In this document: one piece after another, positions 49,885 to 58,959 of the stretch
Numbering within the stretch: the stretch's first letter is position 1
Layout of the letters: each line of letters starts with the position of its first letter
From: CAZCPB01 sp044223975
GTDB lineage: Bacteria; Planctomycetota; Phycisphaerae; Phycisphaerales; UBA1924
Reading direction: 5' to 3'
NCBI GenBank assembly: GCA_044223975.1
Contig: JBGALI010000006.1
Span: 152,913 to 216,912, forward strand
DNA length: 64,000 bases
Notes under the pieces: model-generated
What the model saw: only the letters and a program-made list of their open reading frames with translations
Told to the model about the DNA's origin: nothing
Database searches by the model: none
Made by a program: the position numbers and the translations under genes

Positions 49885-52790
49885 ATAAGGATCCGCGCCG
49901 CGAACTGCCGCGCGGCAGACACCGCCTCGCGGACCTTGGTCGTGTCGGTGCCGCCGCCTTGGGCGCTGTCGGGCTTGCCGCCACCCTTGCCGCCGACGGC
50001 CATCGCGGCCTCGCGGACCCAGTCGCCCGCCTTCAGGCCCTTGGCGATGTGGGCATCGGGCACGGCCGCGATGATCGCGACCTTGCTCGTGTCGGTGTCG
50101 ACGTCAAAGAGCATCACCGCCGAACGCGGCGACACGTCGCGAACGACCTTGACCGCCGACTGGAGCGCCTGGCGGTCCTGGCCCGCGTCGATCGTGCCGA
50201 CCACGAAGAGTTCCATCGTCATCGCCGCCGAGTCGGCCAGCGCCCGCGCCTGGCGCACGGCCTGGTCGCGCTTCCCTGCCGCGGCGTGCTTGCCCGCGGC
50301 CTTTAGCTTGTCCTGAAGCCCCGCGGCCGCGACGCGCAGCTGCTGCTTCCGCCATAGCGGCATGGTCGTCTTCTCGAGCTCGCCGGTGATCGCCGCGACT
50401 TCTTTCACCAGCTCGTCCCCTTCGAGCACTCCCGCGGCCTTGATCCGCACCGCGAGCTGCTCGCCCGCGACGATGGCCTCGTGCGCCTTGGCCCCGCTCA
50501 TCGCCGTGATGCGCCGCACACCCTTGGCGACCGCCTCCTCGCCGGTGATCGCAAAGTGCGAGATCTGGCCCGTGGTCGCGACGTGCGTGCCGCCGCAGAA
50601 TTCCACCGACACCTCGTTCCACGCCGCGTTCGTCGGCGCGTCGAGCAGGTCGCCGACGGGTTGCCCGATGGAGACGATGCGCACGGGGTCGGGGTACGTC
50701 TCGCCGAAGACGGCCCGCAGCCCGGTGATGGTCTTGGCGACAAACAGCGGCGCCGGCTCTGCGTACACGGTCAGGTTCGACGCGACCTGTTTCTGAACGG
50801 TCTGCTCGATCGCCTCGATCTGCTCGCCGCTCACCGGCTGGTTGCAGGCAAAGTCGAAGCGGAACCGGTCGGCCCCCACGCCCGATCCCTTCTGGTCGGG
50901 CGCGCCGCCCAGGTGCTTCCGCAGCGCGAAGTTCAAGAGGTGCGTCGCGGTGTGGTTCGACGCCACCCCCGCGCGCCGGACCTTGTCCTGGTGCACGATC
51001 ACGCTGTCGCCGACGCGCAGCTCGCCACGCAACAGGTTCCCGATGTGCAGCACAAAGCCGCCGAACGAACGGACCGATTCCACGCGGAACTCGGCGCTGT
51101 CGTGACGTTCGTGGACGCCTCCCCCGCGCGCCTCGGCGAGAACTTCGAGCCGCCCGTGGTCGGCCTCCTGCCCGCCCATCTCCGAGTACAGGTTGGTCCG
51201 GTCGAGCACCACGCCGATCTTCCGCGTCTGGATCACCCCCGCCTTGAGGTGTTCATCGAACCCCGTGCCGTTCCAGATCGCCCGCACGTGAGCGCGGCAG
51301 TCGCGCAGCGAGTACTTGTGCGAGTCGTCGGTGGGCTCGATCCCCATGCGCGAAAGGCGGGCCGTCTGCTCGCCCGTGAGGTGCAGGTCCGACTCGCCCG
51401 ACTCGGCGTCCTGGGGCTTGGCGCGCGAGACGGCTTCGGCGGCCTTGCGCTGCTCCTCGTACCCCTGCATGTCGACCTTCATGCCGCGCTCGTCGGCCAT
51501 GAGCGCGGTGAGGTCGATCGGGAACCCGAACGTGTCGTACAGCTTGAACGCCTCGTTGCCCGGGATCACGCCGGTGCGCTTGGCCTGCACCGCGACACCC
51601 TCAAAGAGCTTGATGCCGCGGTCCAGTGTGCGGCTGAAGCTCTCTTCCTCTTCGCGGATGATCTCCGTGACCTTCGCCGAGCCCGCGTAGAGCTCAGGGA
51701 ACGCCTCGCCCATGTGGTCCACGAGCGCCGGCACCAGCTGACCGAAGAAGCCGGGCTTGGCGCCGAGCATCTGCCGCCCGTAGCGCACGGCGCGGCGGAG
51801 GATCCGCCGCAACACGTATCCGCGCCCGATATTGCTCGGCACCGCGCCGTCGGTGATCGCGAACGTGAGGGTGCGGACGTGGTCGGCGATGACGCGGTAC
51901 GCGGTGTCGACGTTGCCCTCGTCCTGGGCCCCTAGCTTGCCGCGATACGGCCGCGCGCCCGTCACCCGCTCGATCGCGTGGAAGAGCGGCGCGAAAACGT
52001 CCGTGTCGTAGTTCGACCGCTTGTTCTGGAGCACCGAGACCAGGCGCTCCAGCCCCATCCCCGTGTCCACGTGATTCGCGGGCAGGGGCTTGAGCGTCTG
52101 CGCGTCCTCGCGGTTGTACTGGATGAACACCAGGTTCCAGATCTCCAGCACGTCCGGGTCGCCCGAGTTCACGAGCTTGGCCGCGTTGCGGGCGCCGATC
52201 CGATCGAAGTGGATCTCGCTGCACGGCCCGCAGGGGCCCGTCTCGCCCATCTCCCAGAAGTTGTCCTTCATGTTCCCCGGCAGCACGTGCGACGAGGGCA
52301 GGTACTTGCTCCACAACTCGCGCGCCTCTTCGTCGGCCGCGAGACGGAACTCGTCGGAGCCCTGGAAGTACGTCGCGTAGAGCCGGTCGGCCGGGATGTT
52401 GTAGACCTTGGTGAGCAGCTCCCACGCCCAGTCGATGGCTTCCTTCTTGAAGTAGTCGCCGAACGACCAGTTGCCGAGCATCTCGAAGAAGGTGTGGTGG
52501 TACGTGTCCTTGCCCACGTCCTCGAGGTCGTTGTGCTTTCCTCCGGCGCGGATGCACTTCTGCGAGTTCACGGCGCGCTTGAGCTTGCCGAGGTCCGAGT
52601 TGGGATCGGCCTGACCGAGGAAGATCGGCTTGAACTGGTTCATCCCCGCGTTGGTGAACAGCAGGGTCGGGTCCTCGAGGGGCACCACGGGCGAGCTGGG
52701 CACGTACGTGTGGCCACCGGCCCCCGGACCGGGCTTGCTCTTGAAAAACTCGATGAACGTGCGGCGGATGTTGCTGGCGGTCTGGGGCAT
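49881..52790 (-). CDS. alaS: Alanine--tRNA ligase
   Basis: The 969-residue protein is longer than the usual 870-880. The catalytic core includes the N-terminal FIEFFKSKPG, TYVPSSPVVPLEDPTLLFTN and MGLERLVSVLQ. The editing domain has the zinc motif HTATH and the CGGTH site (FCGGTHVATTG). The C-Ala domain with GGKGGGKPDSAQGGG is at the end. The start was set at the ATG at 52790 since the upstream 16 residues are not conserved. It shares four bases with atpZ, so an aminoacyl-tRNA synthetase heads the F0 transcript. Confidence 0.95.
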   Translation of the reverse strand: MPQTASNIRRTFIEFFKSKPGPGAGGHTYVPSSPVVPLEDPTLLFTNAGMNQFKPIFLGQADPNSDLGKLKRAVNSQKCIRAGGKHNDLEDVGKDTYHHTFFEMLGNWSFGDYFKKEAIDWAWELLTKVYNIPADRLYATYFQGSDEFRLAADEEARELWSKYLPSSHVLPGNMKDNFWEMGETGPCGPCSEIHFDRIGARNAAKLVNSGDPDVLEIWNLVFIQYNREDAQTLKPLPANHVDTGMGLERLVSVLQNKRSNYDTDVFAPLFHAIERVTGARPYRGKLGAQDEGNVDTAYRVIADHVRTLTFAITDGAVPSNIGRGYVLRRILRRAVRYGRQMLGAKPGFFGQLVPALVDHMGEAFPELYAGSAKVTEIIREEEESFSRTLDRGIKLFEGVAVQAKRTGVIPGNEAFKLYDTFGFPIDLTALMADERGMKVDMQGYEEQRKAAEAVSRAKPQDAESGESDLHLTGEQTARLSRMGIEPTDDSHKYSLRDCRAHVRAIWNGTGFDEHLKAGVIQTRKIGVVLDRTNLYSEMGGQEADHGRLEVLAEARGGGVHERHDSAEFRVESVRSFGGFVLHIGNLLRGELRVGDSVIVHQDKVRRAGVASNHTATHLLNFALRKHLGGAPDQKGSGVGADRFRFDFACNQPVSGEQIEAIEQTVQKQVASNLTVYAEPAPLFVAKTITGLRAVFGETYPDPVRIVSIGQPVGDLLDAPTNAAWNEVSVEFCGGTHVATTGQISHFAITGEEAVAKGVRRITAMSGAKAHEAIVAGEQLAVRIKAAGVLEGDELVKEVAAITGELEKTTMPLWRKQQLRVAAAGLQDKLKAAGKHAAAGKRDQAVRQARALADSAAMTMELFVVGTIDAGQDRQALQSAVKVVRDVSPRSAVMLFDVDTDTSKVAIIAAVPDAHIAKGLKAGDWVREAAMAVGGKGGGKPDSAQGGGTDTTKVREAVSAARQFAARILM

Positions 52791-53009
52791 TCTCTTCTCT
52801 CGTTCGGAACGGGCGTCTTGTGTTTGGTAGGCGGTCAAGCGTAGGGAATCGGGGAAGAAACCTCAAAGCGTCCCGGAGATCCGGGTCCCCACGCCAAACC
52901 GGGCGGATTGAGCCCGGGCCCGCCGGCACCCAACCGGCCGGGGAAACCCGCAATCCACCGGCAATCGGTCCTCTCCCGAGAGGGGCGCACGGCCGCGCCG
53001 TTCGCAGGT

Positions 53010-53438
53010 TCAGCGACGGCCGGACGAAAGCACCCGGGCATCAACCGACCATCGCCCCCCACCCGTCATGATCAGGCCGATCGCCGCCGCGCCGGCGAGG
53101 GCCGCGTGCGCGAGCTCGCTGAGGGCTCCCGCCGACCCCAGTCCACCGAGCCGGCCGAGCGCCGATGCCCCGGAGACCAATGCGAGCACCAGCGGAACGA
53201 TGGACCCGACCCGCGTCATCACGCCCACGCCGAGCGCCGCCGCGGCAGCGATTTCAAGGAACGCCGCGGGCATCAGGAATCCCCGCGCGCCGGTGGATTC
53301 GAGGAGGGCAGCACCAAGGTGCGAGCGAACTTCCAGCGTCCGCGCCGCGTCCAGGAGCAGGTCCGCGGCCAAGGCCAGCCGGAGCGCCAGCGCGGGGCCG
53401 CGGTCGCCGGTGCGCGCAAGTGTTCGGATCGCATCCAT
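53010..53438 (-). CDS. DoxX-family membrane protein
   Basis: The 142-residue protein has about four spans, including PALALRLALAADLLLDAART, FLMPAAFLEIAAAAALGVGV and GSIVPLVLALVSGASAL, and ends GGGRWSVDARVL, which fits the DoxX-type ending. Such proteins are related to quinone-linked redox membrane systems. It stands between alaS and the PEP-CTERM genes and has no obvious partner. The 219-base gap to alaS contains no other gene. Confidence 0.72.
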   Translation of the reverse strand: MDAIRTLARTGDRGPALALRLALAADLLLDAARTLEVRSHLGAALLESTGARGFLMPAAFLEIAAAAALGVGVMTRVGSIVPLVLALVSGASALGRLGGLGSAGALSELAHAALAGAAAIGLIMTGGGRWSVDARVLSSGRR

Positions 53439-53474
53439 GCGTGCCGATTGTTGGGCCGTTCCCTCGGCGCCGGC

Positions 53475-54122
53475 TCAGGAACGCCGCCGACGGGCGCCGA
53501 GCATCGCTGCCGCGGCCGCGAGCGACGTCACGACGCCCGGTCCGGGCACGGGCTCGGTGATCACCCGGATGAAGTCCCCGGGGATGCTCACGTTGAGATG
53601 GAACGAGAGCACGCGCCGGCTCGGGCTGATGCCGAAGTCTTCGCCGTTGATGCTCAGTTCCATGCCGCGGTTGGCGACCGCGTCGGGATAGAGCGTGGCC
53701 GAGCCGAGAAAATCGCTGTCGTCGAGGAACGTGGGGCCGCCGTCGCCGAGCACGATCACGCCGATGATGTCGGCGTCGAACGTGACGGTTCCGCTCGCGC
53801 TGGAGGGGCTCTCCGGCGGCGGGGCGTCGAAATGGATGTAGTGGCTCGCGATGCGCCGGCCCGCGGGGATCGGGGTGTTGACGAGCATCGACGCGTCGTT
53901 GTACAACCCGGAGGCGACAGCGTTCACCGCCAGCGGCGCCCCCAGGAGCACGTTCTGATCCTCGTTCCAGACGAAGATCGTCGAGTTGCTCGTGATGACG
54001 TCGAGGCGTGCATCCGGCGGCGTGGCGATCTGAGTCGCGGCGCCGGTGGTGCCGATGATCGAGGCGTGGGCCACGCTCGCGCCAACGAGGGCGCAGCAGG
54101 CGAAGATGCAGCGGTTTCGCAC
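53475..54122 (-). CDS. PEP-CTERM-like exported protein
   Basis: The 215-residue protein has an N-terminal signal peptide (about 1-20, ending AHA) and a C-terminal tail VPGPGVVTSLAAAAAMLGARRRRS: the Pro-Gly motif, a hydrophobic helix and a basic end. This is a sorting signal of the PEP-CTERM type, processed by an exosortase in known systems. The middle is beta-rich with no domain named. The GTG at 54122 follows GGAGGAG, the same leader as the third gene of this group (GGAGGAGAGAC). No exosortase is visible here. Confidence 0.82.
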   Translation of the reverse strand: MRNRCIFACCALVGASVAHASIIGTTGAATQIATPPDARLDVITSNSTIFVWNEDQNVLLGAPLAVNAVASGLYNDASMLVNTPIPAGRRIASHYIHFDAPPPESPSSASGTVTFDADIIGVIVLGDGGPTFLDDSDFLGSATLYPDAVANRGMELSINGEDFGISPSRRVLSFHLNVSIPGDFIRVITEPVPGPGVVTSLAAAAAMLGARRRRS

Positions 54123-54217
54123 GGTGTCTCTCCTCCAGGCGCGGCGGGCGGAGTGCCGCGCTTGAGGCTTCAGCCTACCGCGGCACCCCGCGGATTCCAA
54201 GCCAAACGGCTCCCGGT

Positions 54218-55075
54218 TCAGCCCCGGCGGCGTCGCGCCAAGCCAAGCCCGCCGATCAGCGCCAGGCCCGTGGCGCCGGGCGCCGGGACGGTGTTGACCA
54301 TGACGTCGTCGAGCACGAGCTCGGTGGTAAAGCCCGGACCGCCGAACGGAGTGAGGTCGAAGTGGCCCCAGTTGGTGAACTCGACCGTGACGGGGAGTGT
54401 CGGGACGAGCGGGGTGAAGCTGAACTCGTAGCGCCGAGAGCCTGTCAATCCGCCGGGGACGGCGAAGTACTGGTATGGATCGCCGGGGATGGTGTTGGTG
54501 ACGCGGAGCCCGAAGATGCCGTCCGCGAAGGTGCCCCCCCCCGAAAACTCGCCCGACGCCCAGAAACTGAGGATGTACGACGGCGCCACGTTGGTGTCCG
54601 TGGGTACGGACTGACTCAGGACGGCCGGAGCGCCCAGCGGCGGGACGAAGGTCGGGGTGCCCGGGAACGTCACCCTGCCGTTGGGGTGAAACGTCGGCGG
54701 CATGTTGCTCGAGACTCCGGAGCCATTGCCGAAGTACATTCCAAGCCGCCCGTCCGGGAGAATGGCGCTTTGTTGAGTGGTGTAGTTGGGCCCGGCACCA
54801 TCGTTGCCCCACGAGGCGTAGGTGCTTGCGTTGCCGGACGACGACCATCCCGTGGGGAGCGAGAAGGGAGTGAGCGAGGTGCCCGTCGCCCAGAACCGGC
54901 GGTCGATCGGGCCCGGGCCGTCCGTGGGCGCGTTGGTTCCGAACTCAAACGAACCGTTGGTGACCAGGTTGCCAAGGTGCGTCCCCTGCTGCGGTCCGCT
55001 CAGGAGCGTGAGGGATGCGATCGCGGGAGAGGCGGCGGAGGCGGCGAGCAGTACGGCAGCGGAAACGCGGATCAT
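54218..55075 (-). CDS. PEP-CTERM-like exported protein, first tandem paralogue
   Basis: The 285-residue protein starts with a signal peptide (about 1-20) and has LTLLSGPQQGTHLGNLVTN next, a mid part with GWSSSGNASTYASWGNDG, and the C-terminal sorting tail NTVPAPGATGLALIGGLGLA followed by RRRRG. It is clearly homologous to the next gene (55135-56001): both share NLVTNGSFE, GIFGLRV, LPVTVEFxNWGH and TTELVLDDV. The repeated motif suggests a jelly-roll-like surface protein. The ATG at 55075 fits the signal. Confidence 0.85.
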   Translation of the reverse strand: MIRVSAAVLLAASAASPAIASLTLLSGPQQGTHLGNLVTNGSFEFGTNAPTDGPGPIDRRFWATGTSLTPFSLPTGWSSSGNASTYASWGNDGAGPNYTTQQSAILPDGRLGMYFGNGSGVSSNMPPTFHPNGRVTFPGTPTFVPPLGAPAVLSQSVPTDTNVAPSYILSFWASGEFSGGGTFADGIFGLRVTNTIPGDPYQYFAVPGGLTGSRRYEFSFTPLVPTLPVTVEFTNWGHFDLTPFGGPGFTTELVLDDVMVNTVPAPGATGLALIGGLGLARRRRG

Positions 55076-55134
55076 GATCGGAATCCTGGGGTGCGTGCGG
55101 GGGGCGCGGTGGACGTGGGTAATGGAGGAGCGGT

Positions 55135-56001
55135 TCAGCGGCGCCGGCGAAGGAGGCCGAGCGACACAAGGCCGAGCGGCGCGAGGGCGCCCGGCGCGGG
55201 GACGGTGTTGATGATGACGTCGTCGAGCACCAGCTCAGTGGTGGCGATCGACCCCGAGCTGCCCATCAGGTGACCCCAGTTGATGAACTCGACGGTCACC
55301 GGCAGCGAGGTGTTGAGAGGCACGAAGCTGAACTCAAGACGCCGTGACGAACTCGACGAGAGGTAGCTGGGGACCGAGTAGTAGGTGATCGGGTCGCCCG
55401 GCAGAACGTTGCTCACGCGCAGGCCGAAGATGCCTTCGGTCCAGTTGGTACCCGGGCCGGACGCGTTGGGGCCGGCGTCCTCACCCGAAACCCAGAAGCT
55501 CAAGAGGTACGCCGGGGAAGGGTTGCCCGGCGTGTTGACGGTCTGCTTGAGCGTGCACGGCGCGCCGTACTGCGGCGTGAACGCCGGCGCGGACGGAAAC
55601 GTCACGCTCCCGTTGGCGTGGAACGTGGGAGTCTGGCTGACACCGGTCGTGGCATTGCCGAAGTACAGGCCCGCATTGCCGTCGGGGAGCACGTCGGAGA
55701 AGTTGACCCCCTGCCCCGAGATCCCGTCGCTGCCCCACAGCGCGTACGTCTGGGGAGCGCCCGACGAGGTCCACCCTGTCGGAACCCCGAAGGGCGTGTT
55801 GGCGGTGCCGGTCGCCCAGTAGAGCTGGTTGGCAAAGCCCGGCGCCGGCGCCCCGGTCTCGAAGCTCCCGTTGGTGACGAGGTTGCCGACGTGGGTGCCC
55901 TGCGGCGGGCCGCTCAGCAGCGTGAGCGACGCATGGGCAGGGTGGGCCGCCGCGGCAAGCGCGAGCAGCGCGAAGGGCGCGCGGGCACAGAATGACAGCA
56001 C
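55135..56001 (-). CDS. PEP-CTERM-like exported protein, second tandem paralogue
   Basis: This 288-residue protein repeats the architecture of the neighbour: signal peptide (about 1-24, ending AHA), LTLLSGPPQGTHVGNLVTN, and the sorting tail NTVPAPGALAPLGLVSLGL followed by LRRRR. The GTG at 56001 has the same GGAGGAGAGAC leader as the first gene of the group. Two adjacent copies imply duplication, perhaps to vary surface structure. The function is unknown. Confidence 0.85.
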   Translation of the reverse strand: MLSFCARAPFALLALAAAAHPAHASLTLLSGPPQGTHVGNLVTNGSFETGAPAPGFANQLYWATGTANTPFGVPTGWTSSGAPQTYALWGSDGISGQGVNFSDVLPDGNAGLYFGNATTGVSQTPTFHANGSVTFPSAPAFTPQYGAPCTLKQTVNTPGNPSPAYLLSFWVSGEDAGPNASGPGTNWTEGIFGLRVSNVLPGDPITYYSVPSYLSSSSSRRLEFSFVPLNTSLPVTVEFINWGHLMGSSGSIATTELVLDDVIINTVPAPGALAPLGLVSLGLLRRRR

Positions 56002-56173
56002 AGGGTCTCTCCTCCACAGGCCGCGAACGCGCAAGCCGCCGGGCGGTGGCGCGGGGAAACCGGCCTGATCTACCCAGAATACCAGGGAACGCACCGAACC
56101 TTGCAGCCAATGGGCAGAATCCCGGGGCGTCGCATCCGGGGGATAGCCTCGGGGCCGGCCCCGGAACGTCCGA

Positions 56174-56686
56174 TCACGGCCACCCCGCCTTCACCCAGCC
56201 CGTGTCCACCCCGACCCGACGCAGGGAGGCGGTGAGCTGGCCGGTGTGGTGCTGGATGTGCCGCAGGTTGTAGAGGTGCAGCTCGGCCCGTGAGAACTTC
56301 AGACGCGGGAAGCCCGACGGGCCGCGCAGGGACTCGGGAGTCTCCGCCGCGATCGCGGACCGGACCTTGCCGCGGCAGATGTCGATGTACGCGAGCAACT
56401 CCGCTTGACTGAACCGACGGCTCGGGAATTCCTCTTCAAGCTCGGCCCGTCCCGCCGGGTGAAGCCCGCCCCCCGGCGCGTCCGGGTCCTGGCGCGGCTG
56501 CCACGCCGTGTCGCTGGGGGAGAGATACACGTCCACGAAGCAGAGCGTGTGGTACGCGACTTGCCAGAAGGTGTAGTGGGCGATCCTGTTGTCCCAGTGA
56601 TCGGGCGGGCACTTGCGGAGGCACTCGGCCATCATGGCGAGCGCGGCCTCCAATTGAGACGTGATGACGTGCGTGAAGTGCTCCAC
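56174..56686 (-). CDS. DinB-superfamily four-helix protein
   Basis: The 170-residue protein has the DinB layout: AHYTFWQVAYHTLCFVDVYL with a first His and a later HIQHHTGQL, giving a three-His metal site. DinB proteins include thiol-dependent transferases and hydrolases. The specific reaction is not readable. It starts at the ATG at 56686, divergent from a methyltransferase across 134 bases. Confidence 0.85.
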   Translation of the reverse strand: MEHFTHVITSQLEAALAMMAECLRKCPPDHWDNRIAHYTFWQVAYHTLCFVDVYLSPSDTAWQPRQDPDAPGGGLHPAGRAELEEEFPSRRFSQAELLAYIDICRGKVRSAIAAETPESLRGPSGFPRLKFSRAELHLYNLRHIQHHTGQLTASLRRVGVDTGWVKAGWP

Positions 56687-56820
56687 CGTATTCGTTCCTG
56701 ATCAAAGGGTGGACCAACGGCCCTCCGCGCCGAGCCGTTGCATCGTACACTTGGCGCCGGTAACCCGCGATCGACGCGAGTCGTCGCGAACGCTTGAACT
56801 CAGCATCCAGGAGTTGAGAC

Positions 56821-57858
56821 GTGACGACGGAGACCGCGCCGCCACATGATCCCTCGCCGATCCTGCAGACCGCCTTTGCATTCTGGTCCTCTAAGGTGCT
56901 CCTCACGGCCGTGGAGATGGGCGTGTTCACGGCGCTCGGAGCGCAGCGCCGCACCGGGGCCGACCTCGGTCGCGAGCTCGGGCTGCACCCGCGTGCCATC
57001 AGCGATTTTTTCGATGCGCTCGTCGCCATGAAATTCCTCGACCGCGAGGGGAACGGGCCGGAAGCGCGGTACTTCAACACGCCGGCCGGAGCCCAGTACC
57101 TCGATCGCGCGAGCCCGCGGTACGTGGGCGGCATCCTCGAGATGCTCAACGCCCGCCTGTTCAGATTCTGGCACGACCTCCCCGAGGCTCTGCGCACTGG
57201 CAAGCCGCAGAACGAGATCAAGCACAGCCAGAAGCCCATGTTCGAAGAGCTCTACAAGGACTTGCCGAGGCTGGAGCAGTTCATGGGCGCGATGACCGGG
57301 CTCTCGCGCCTCAACTTCGAGGCCTTCGCGGAAAAGTTCGATTTCACCCCGTTCAAGACCCTCTGCGACGTGGGCGGCGCCACCGGCCTGCTCTCCATGG
57401 AGGTCGCCAAGCGTCACCCGCAACTCCGCTGCACCTCGTTCGACCTGCCCGCCGTCGAGCCCGTGGCCAGGCGGAGCATCGCCGCGGCGGGGCTCTCGGA
57501 CCGCGTCGGCACGGCCGCGGGAGACTTCTTCAAGGACCCGCTCCCCCGGGCGGACCTGATCACCATGGGGATGATCCTGCACGACTGGAACCTCGAGAAG
57601 AAGATGCACCTGATCCGCTCCGCGTACGACGCCCTGCCCAAGGGCGGAGCGCTGGTCGCGATCGAGGCCTTGATCGATGACGAGCGGCGCGAGAACGTGC
57701 ATGGCCTGATGATGTCACTCAACATGCTGATCGAGTTCGGCGACGCGTTCGACTACTCCGGGGCGGACTTCAGGACGTGGTGCGGAGAGGTCGGGTTCAC
57801 GCGGTTCGAGGTGATCCACCTGGCCGGGCCGTCGAGCGCGGCGGTCGCGTACAAGTGA
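56821..57858 (+). CDS. COMT-type (family 2) O-methyltransferase, first copy
   Basis: The 345-residue protein has an N-terminal dimerisation winged-helix (about 15-100, including LLTAVEMGVFTALGAQRRTG) and a Rossmann SAM domain with motif I CDVGGATGLL (182-191), a DLPAVEPVARR strand and the catalytic-type His254 in MILHDWN. This is the layout of plant COMT and polyketide tailoring enzymes. The start is a GTG at 56821. A similar gene lies at 59920-60939. The acceptor substrate is unknown. Confidence 0.9.
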   Translation: MTTETAPPHDPSPILQTAFAFWSSKVLLTAVEMGVFTALGAQRRTGADLGRELGLHPRAISDFFDALVAMKFLDREGNGPEARYFNTPAGAQYLDRASPRYVGGILEMLNARLFRFWHDLPEALRTGKPQNEIKHSQKPMFEELYKDLPRLEQFMGAMTGLSRLNFEAFAEKFDFTPFKTLCDVGGATGLLSMEVAKRHPQLRCTSFDLPAVEPVARRSIAAAGLSDRVGTAAGDFFKDPLPRADLITMGMILHDWNLEKKMHLIRSAYDALPKGGALVAIEALIDDERRENVHGLMMSLNMLIEFGDAFDYSGADFRTWCGEVGFTRFEVIHLAGPSSAAVAYK

Positions 57859-57874
57859 TCGCTGGTCCTCGAGA

Positions 57875-57899
57875 GGCGATCGGACGAGTGCCGATCGCC
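57875..57899 (+). repeat. Perfect 9-bp hairpin after the methyltransferase
   Basis: GGCGATCGG (57875-57883) pairs with CCGATCGCC (57891-57899) around a seven-base loop, 17 bases after the stop. No T tract follows, so it could be a weak terminator or mRNA end. Confidence 0.6.
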
Positions 57900-58101
57900 C
57901 AAGGGTCGGGATAGATGGACCCCCGGAATAACCGCTGCCCCCGGCTTCGCGTCCCCATGTCGCGCCGCGAGGCTCGCCTCCAGGCGGGCCTTGCCGTACC
58001 CGCGAGCTCCACTCGACTGCTTTGACGCGCTGAAGTCCCGACAAAGCCGTGCCGATAGTCGGATTCGTGACTTGCGCGTCCTCTATTCGGAGCACAGGGC
58101 T

Positions 58102-58959
58102 ATGAGTCAGTCCATGCGTCTTGAGCCGCGGGCCGAGGCGCTCGGTCAACCGAGCACCACATCCGCTCCGCTGGGCCGGCGCGAGTACGAAGAGACCAAG
58201 ACCCGGCTTCAGATCGAGCTGCTCAAGATGCAAAACTGGGTGAAGGACCGCGGCCAGCGCGTCGTCATTCTCTTCGAAGGACGCGACGCGGCCGGCAAGG
58301 GCGGCACCATCAAGCGATTCATGGAGCACCTCAACCCTCGCGGCGCCCACGTCGTGGCGCTCGCCAAGCCCTCCGAGACCGAGCGCGGCCAGTGGTACTT
58401 CCAGCGGTACATCGAGCGCCTGCCCACCGCGGGCGAGATCGTCCTGTTCGACCGCTCGTGGTACAACCGCGCCGGGGTCGAACGCGTCATGGGCTTCTGC
58501 ACGCCCAAGGAGCACCTGGAATTCCTGCGCCAGGCGCCGATGTTCGAGCGGATGCTCGTGAACTCCGGCATCCGCCTCTTCAAGCTCTGGTTCTCCGTAT
58601 CGCGCGCCGAGCAGGCGCGGCGCTTCAAAGAGCGCCGGTCCGATCCCCTGAAGCAATGGAAGCTCAGCCCGGTCGACACCGCCTCCATGGACAAATGGGA
58701 CGAGTACACCCGCGCCAAGGAAGAGATGTTCTTCCACACCGACACCGCCGACGCGCCGTGGACGGTCATCAAGTCCGACGACAAGAAGGCCGCGCGGATC
58801 AACTGCATGCGGTTCGTCCTCGACTCGTTCCCCTACGACGGCAAGGACATGAGCGTCGTCGGCCTGCCCGACCCGGCGATCGTGGGAAATGCCCGCGATG
58901 TCTACGAGCGCGGCGAACGGGTGCTGGAGAAAGCCGCCGAACTCAAAAAGGCGGCGTAG
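58102..58959 (+). CDS. ppk2: Polyphosphate kinase 2
   Basis: The 285-residue PPK2 (class I-like, one domain) uses polyphosphate to phosphorylate nucleotides. Walker A is EGRDAAGKGGTIK (59-71) and the lid/Walker B region is DRSWYNRAGVE (117-127), with RWKxSPxD-like QWKLSPVD later. The start is the ATG at 58102. A second at 58114 is possible, and an upstream frame from 57991 is not conserved. The 3' end overlaps the convergent TPR gene by 17 bases. Confidence 0.93.
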   Translation: MSQSMRLEPRAEALGQPSTTSAPLGRREYEETKTRLQIELLKMQNWVKDRGQRVVILFEGRDAAGKGGTIKRFMEHLNPRGAHVVALAKPSETERGQWYFQRYIERLPTAGEIVLFDRSWYNRAGVERVMGFCTPKEHLEFLRQAPMFERMLVNSGIRLFKLWFSVSRAEQARRFKERRSDPLKQWKLSPVDTASMDKWDEYTRAKEEMFFHTDTADAPWTVIKSDDKKAARINCMRFVLDSFPYDGKDMSVVGLPDPAIVGNARDVYERGERVLEKAAELKKAA

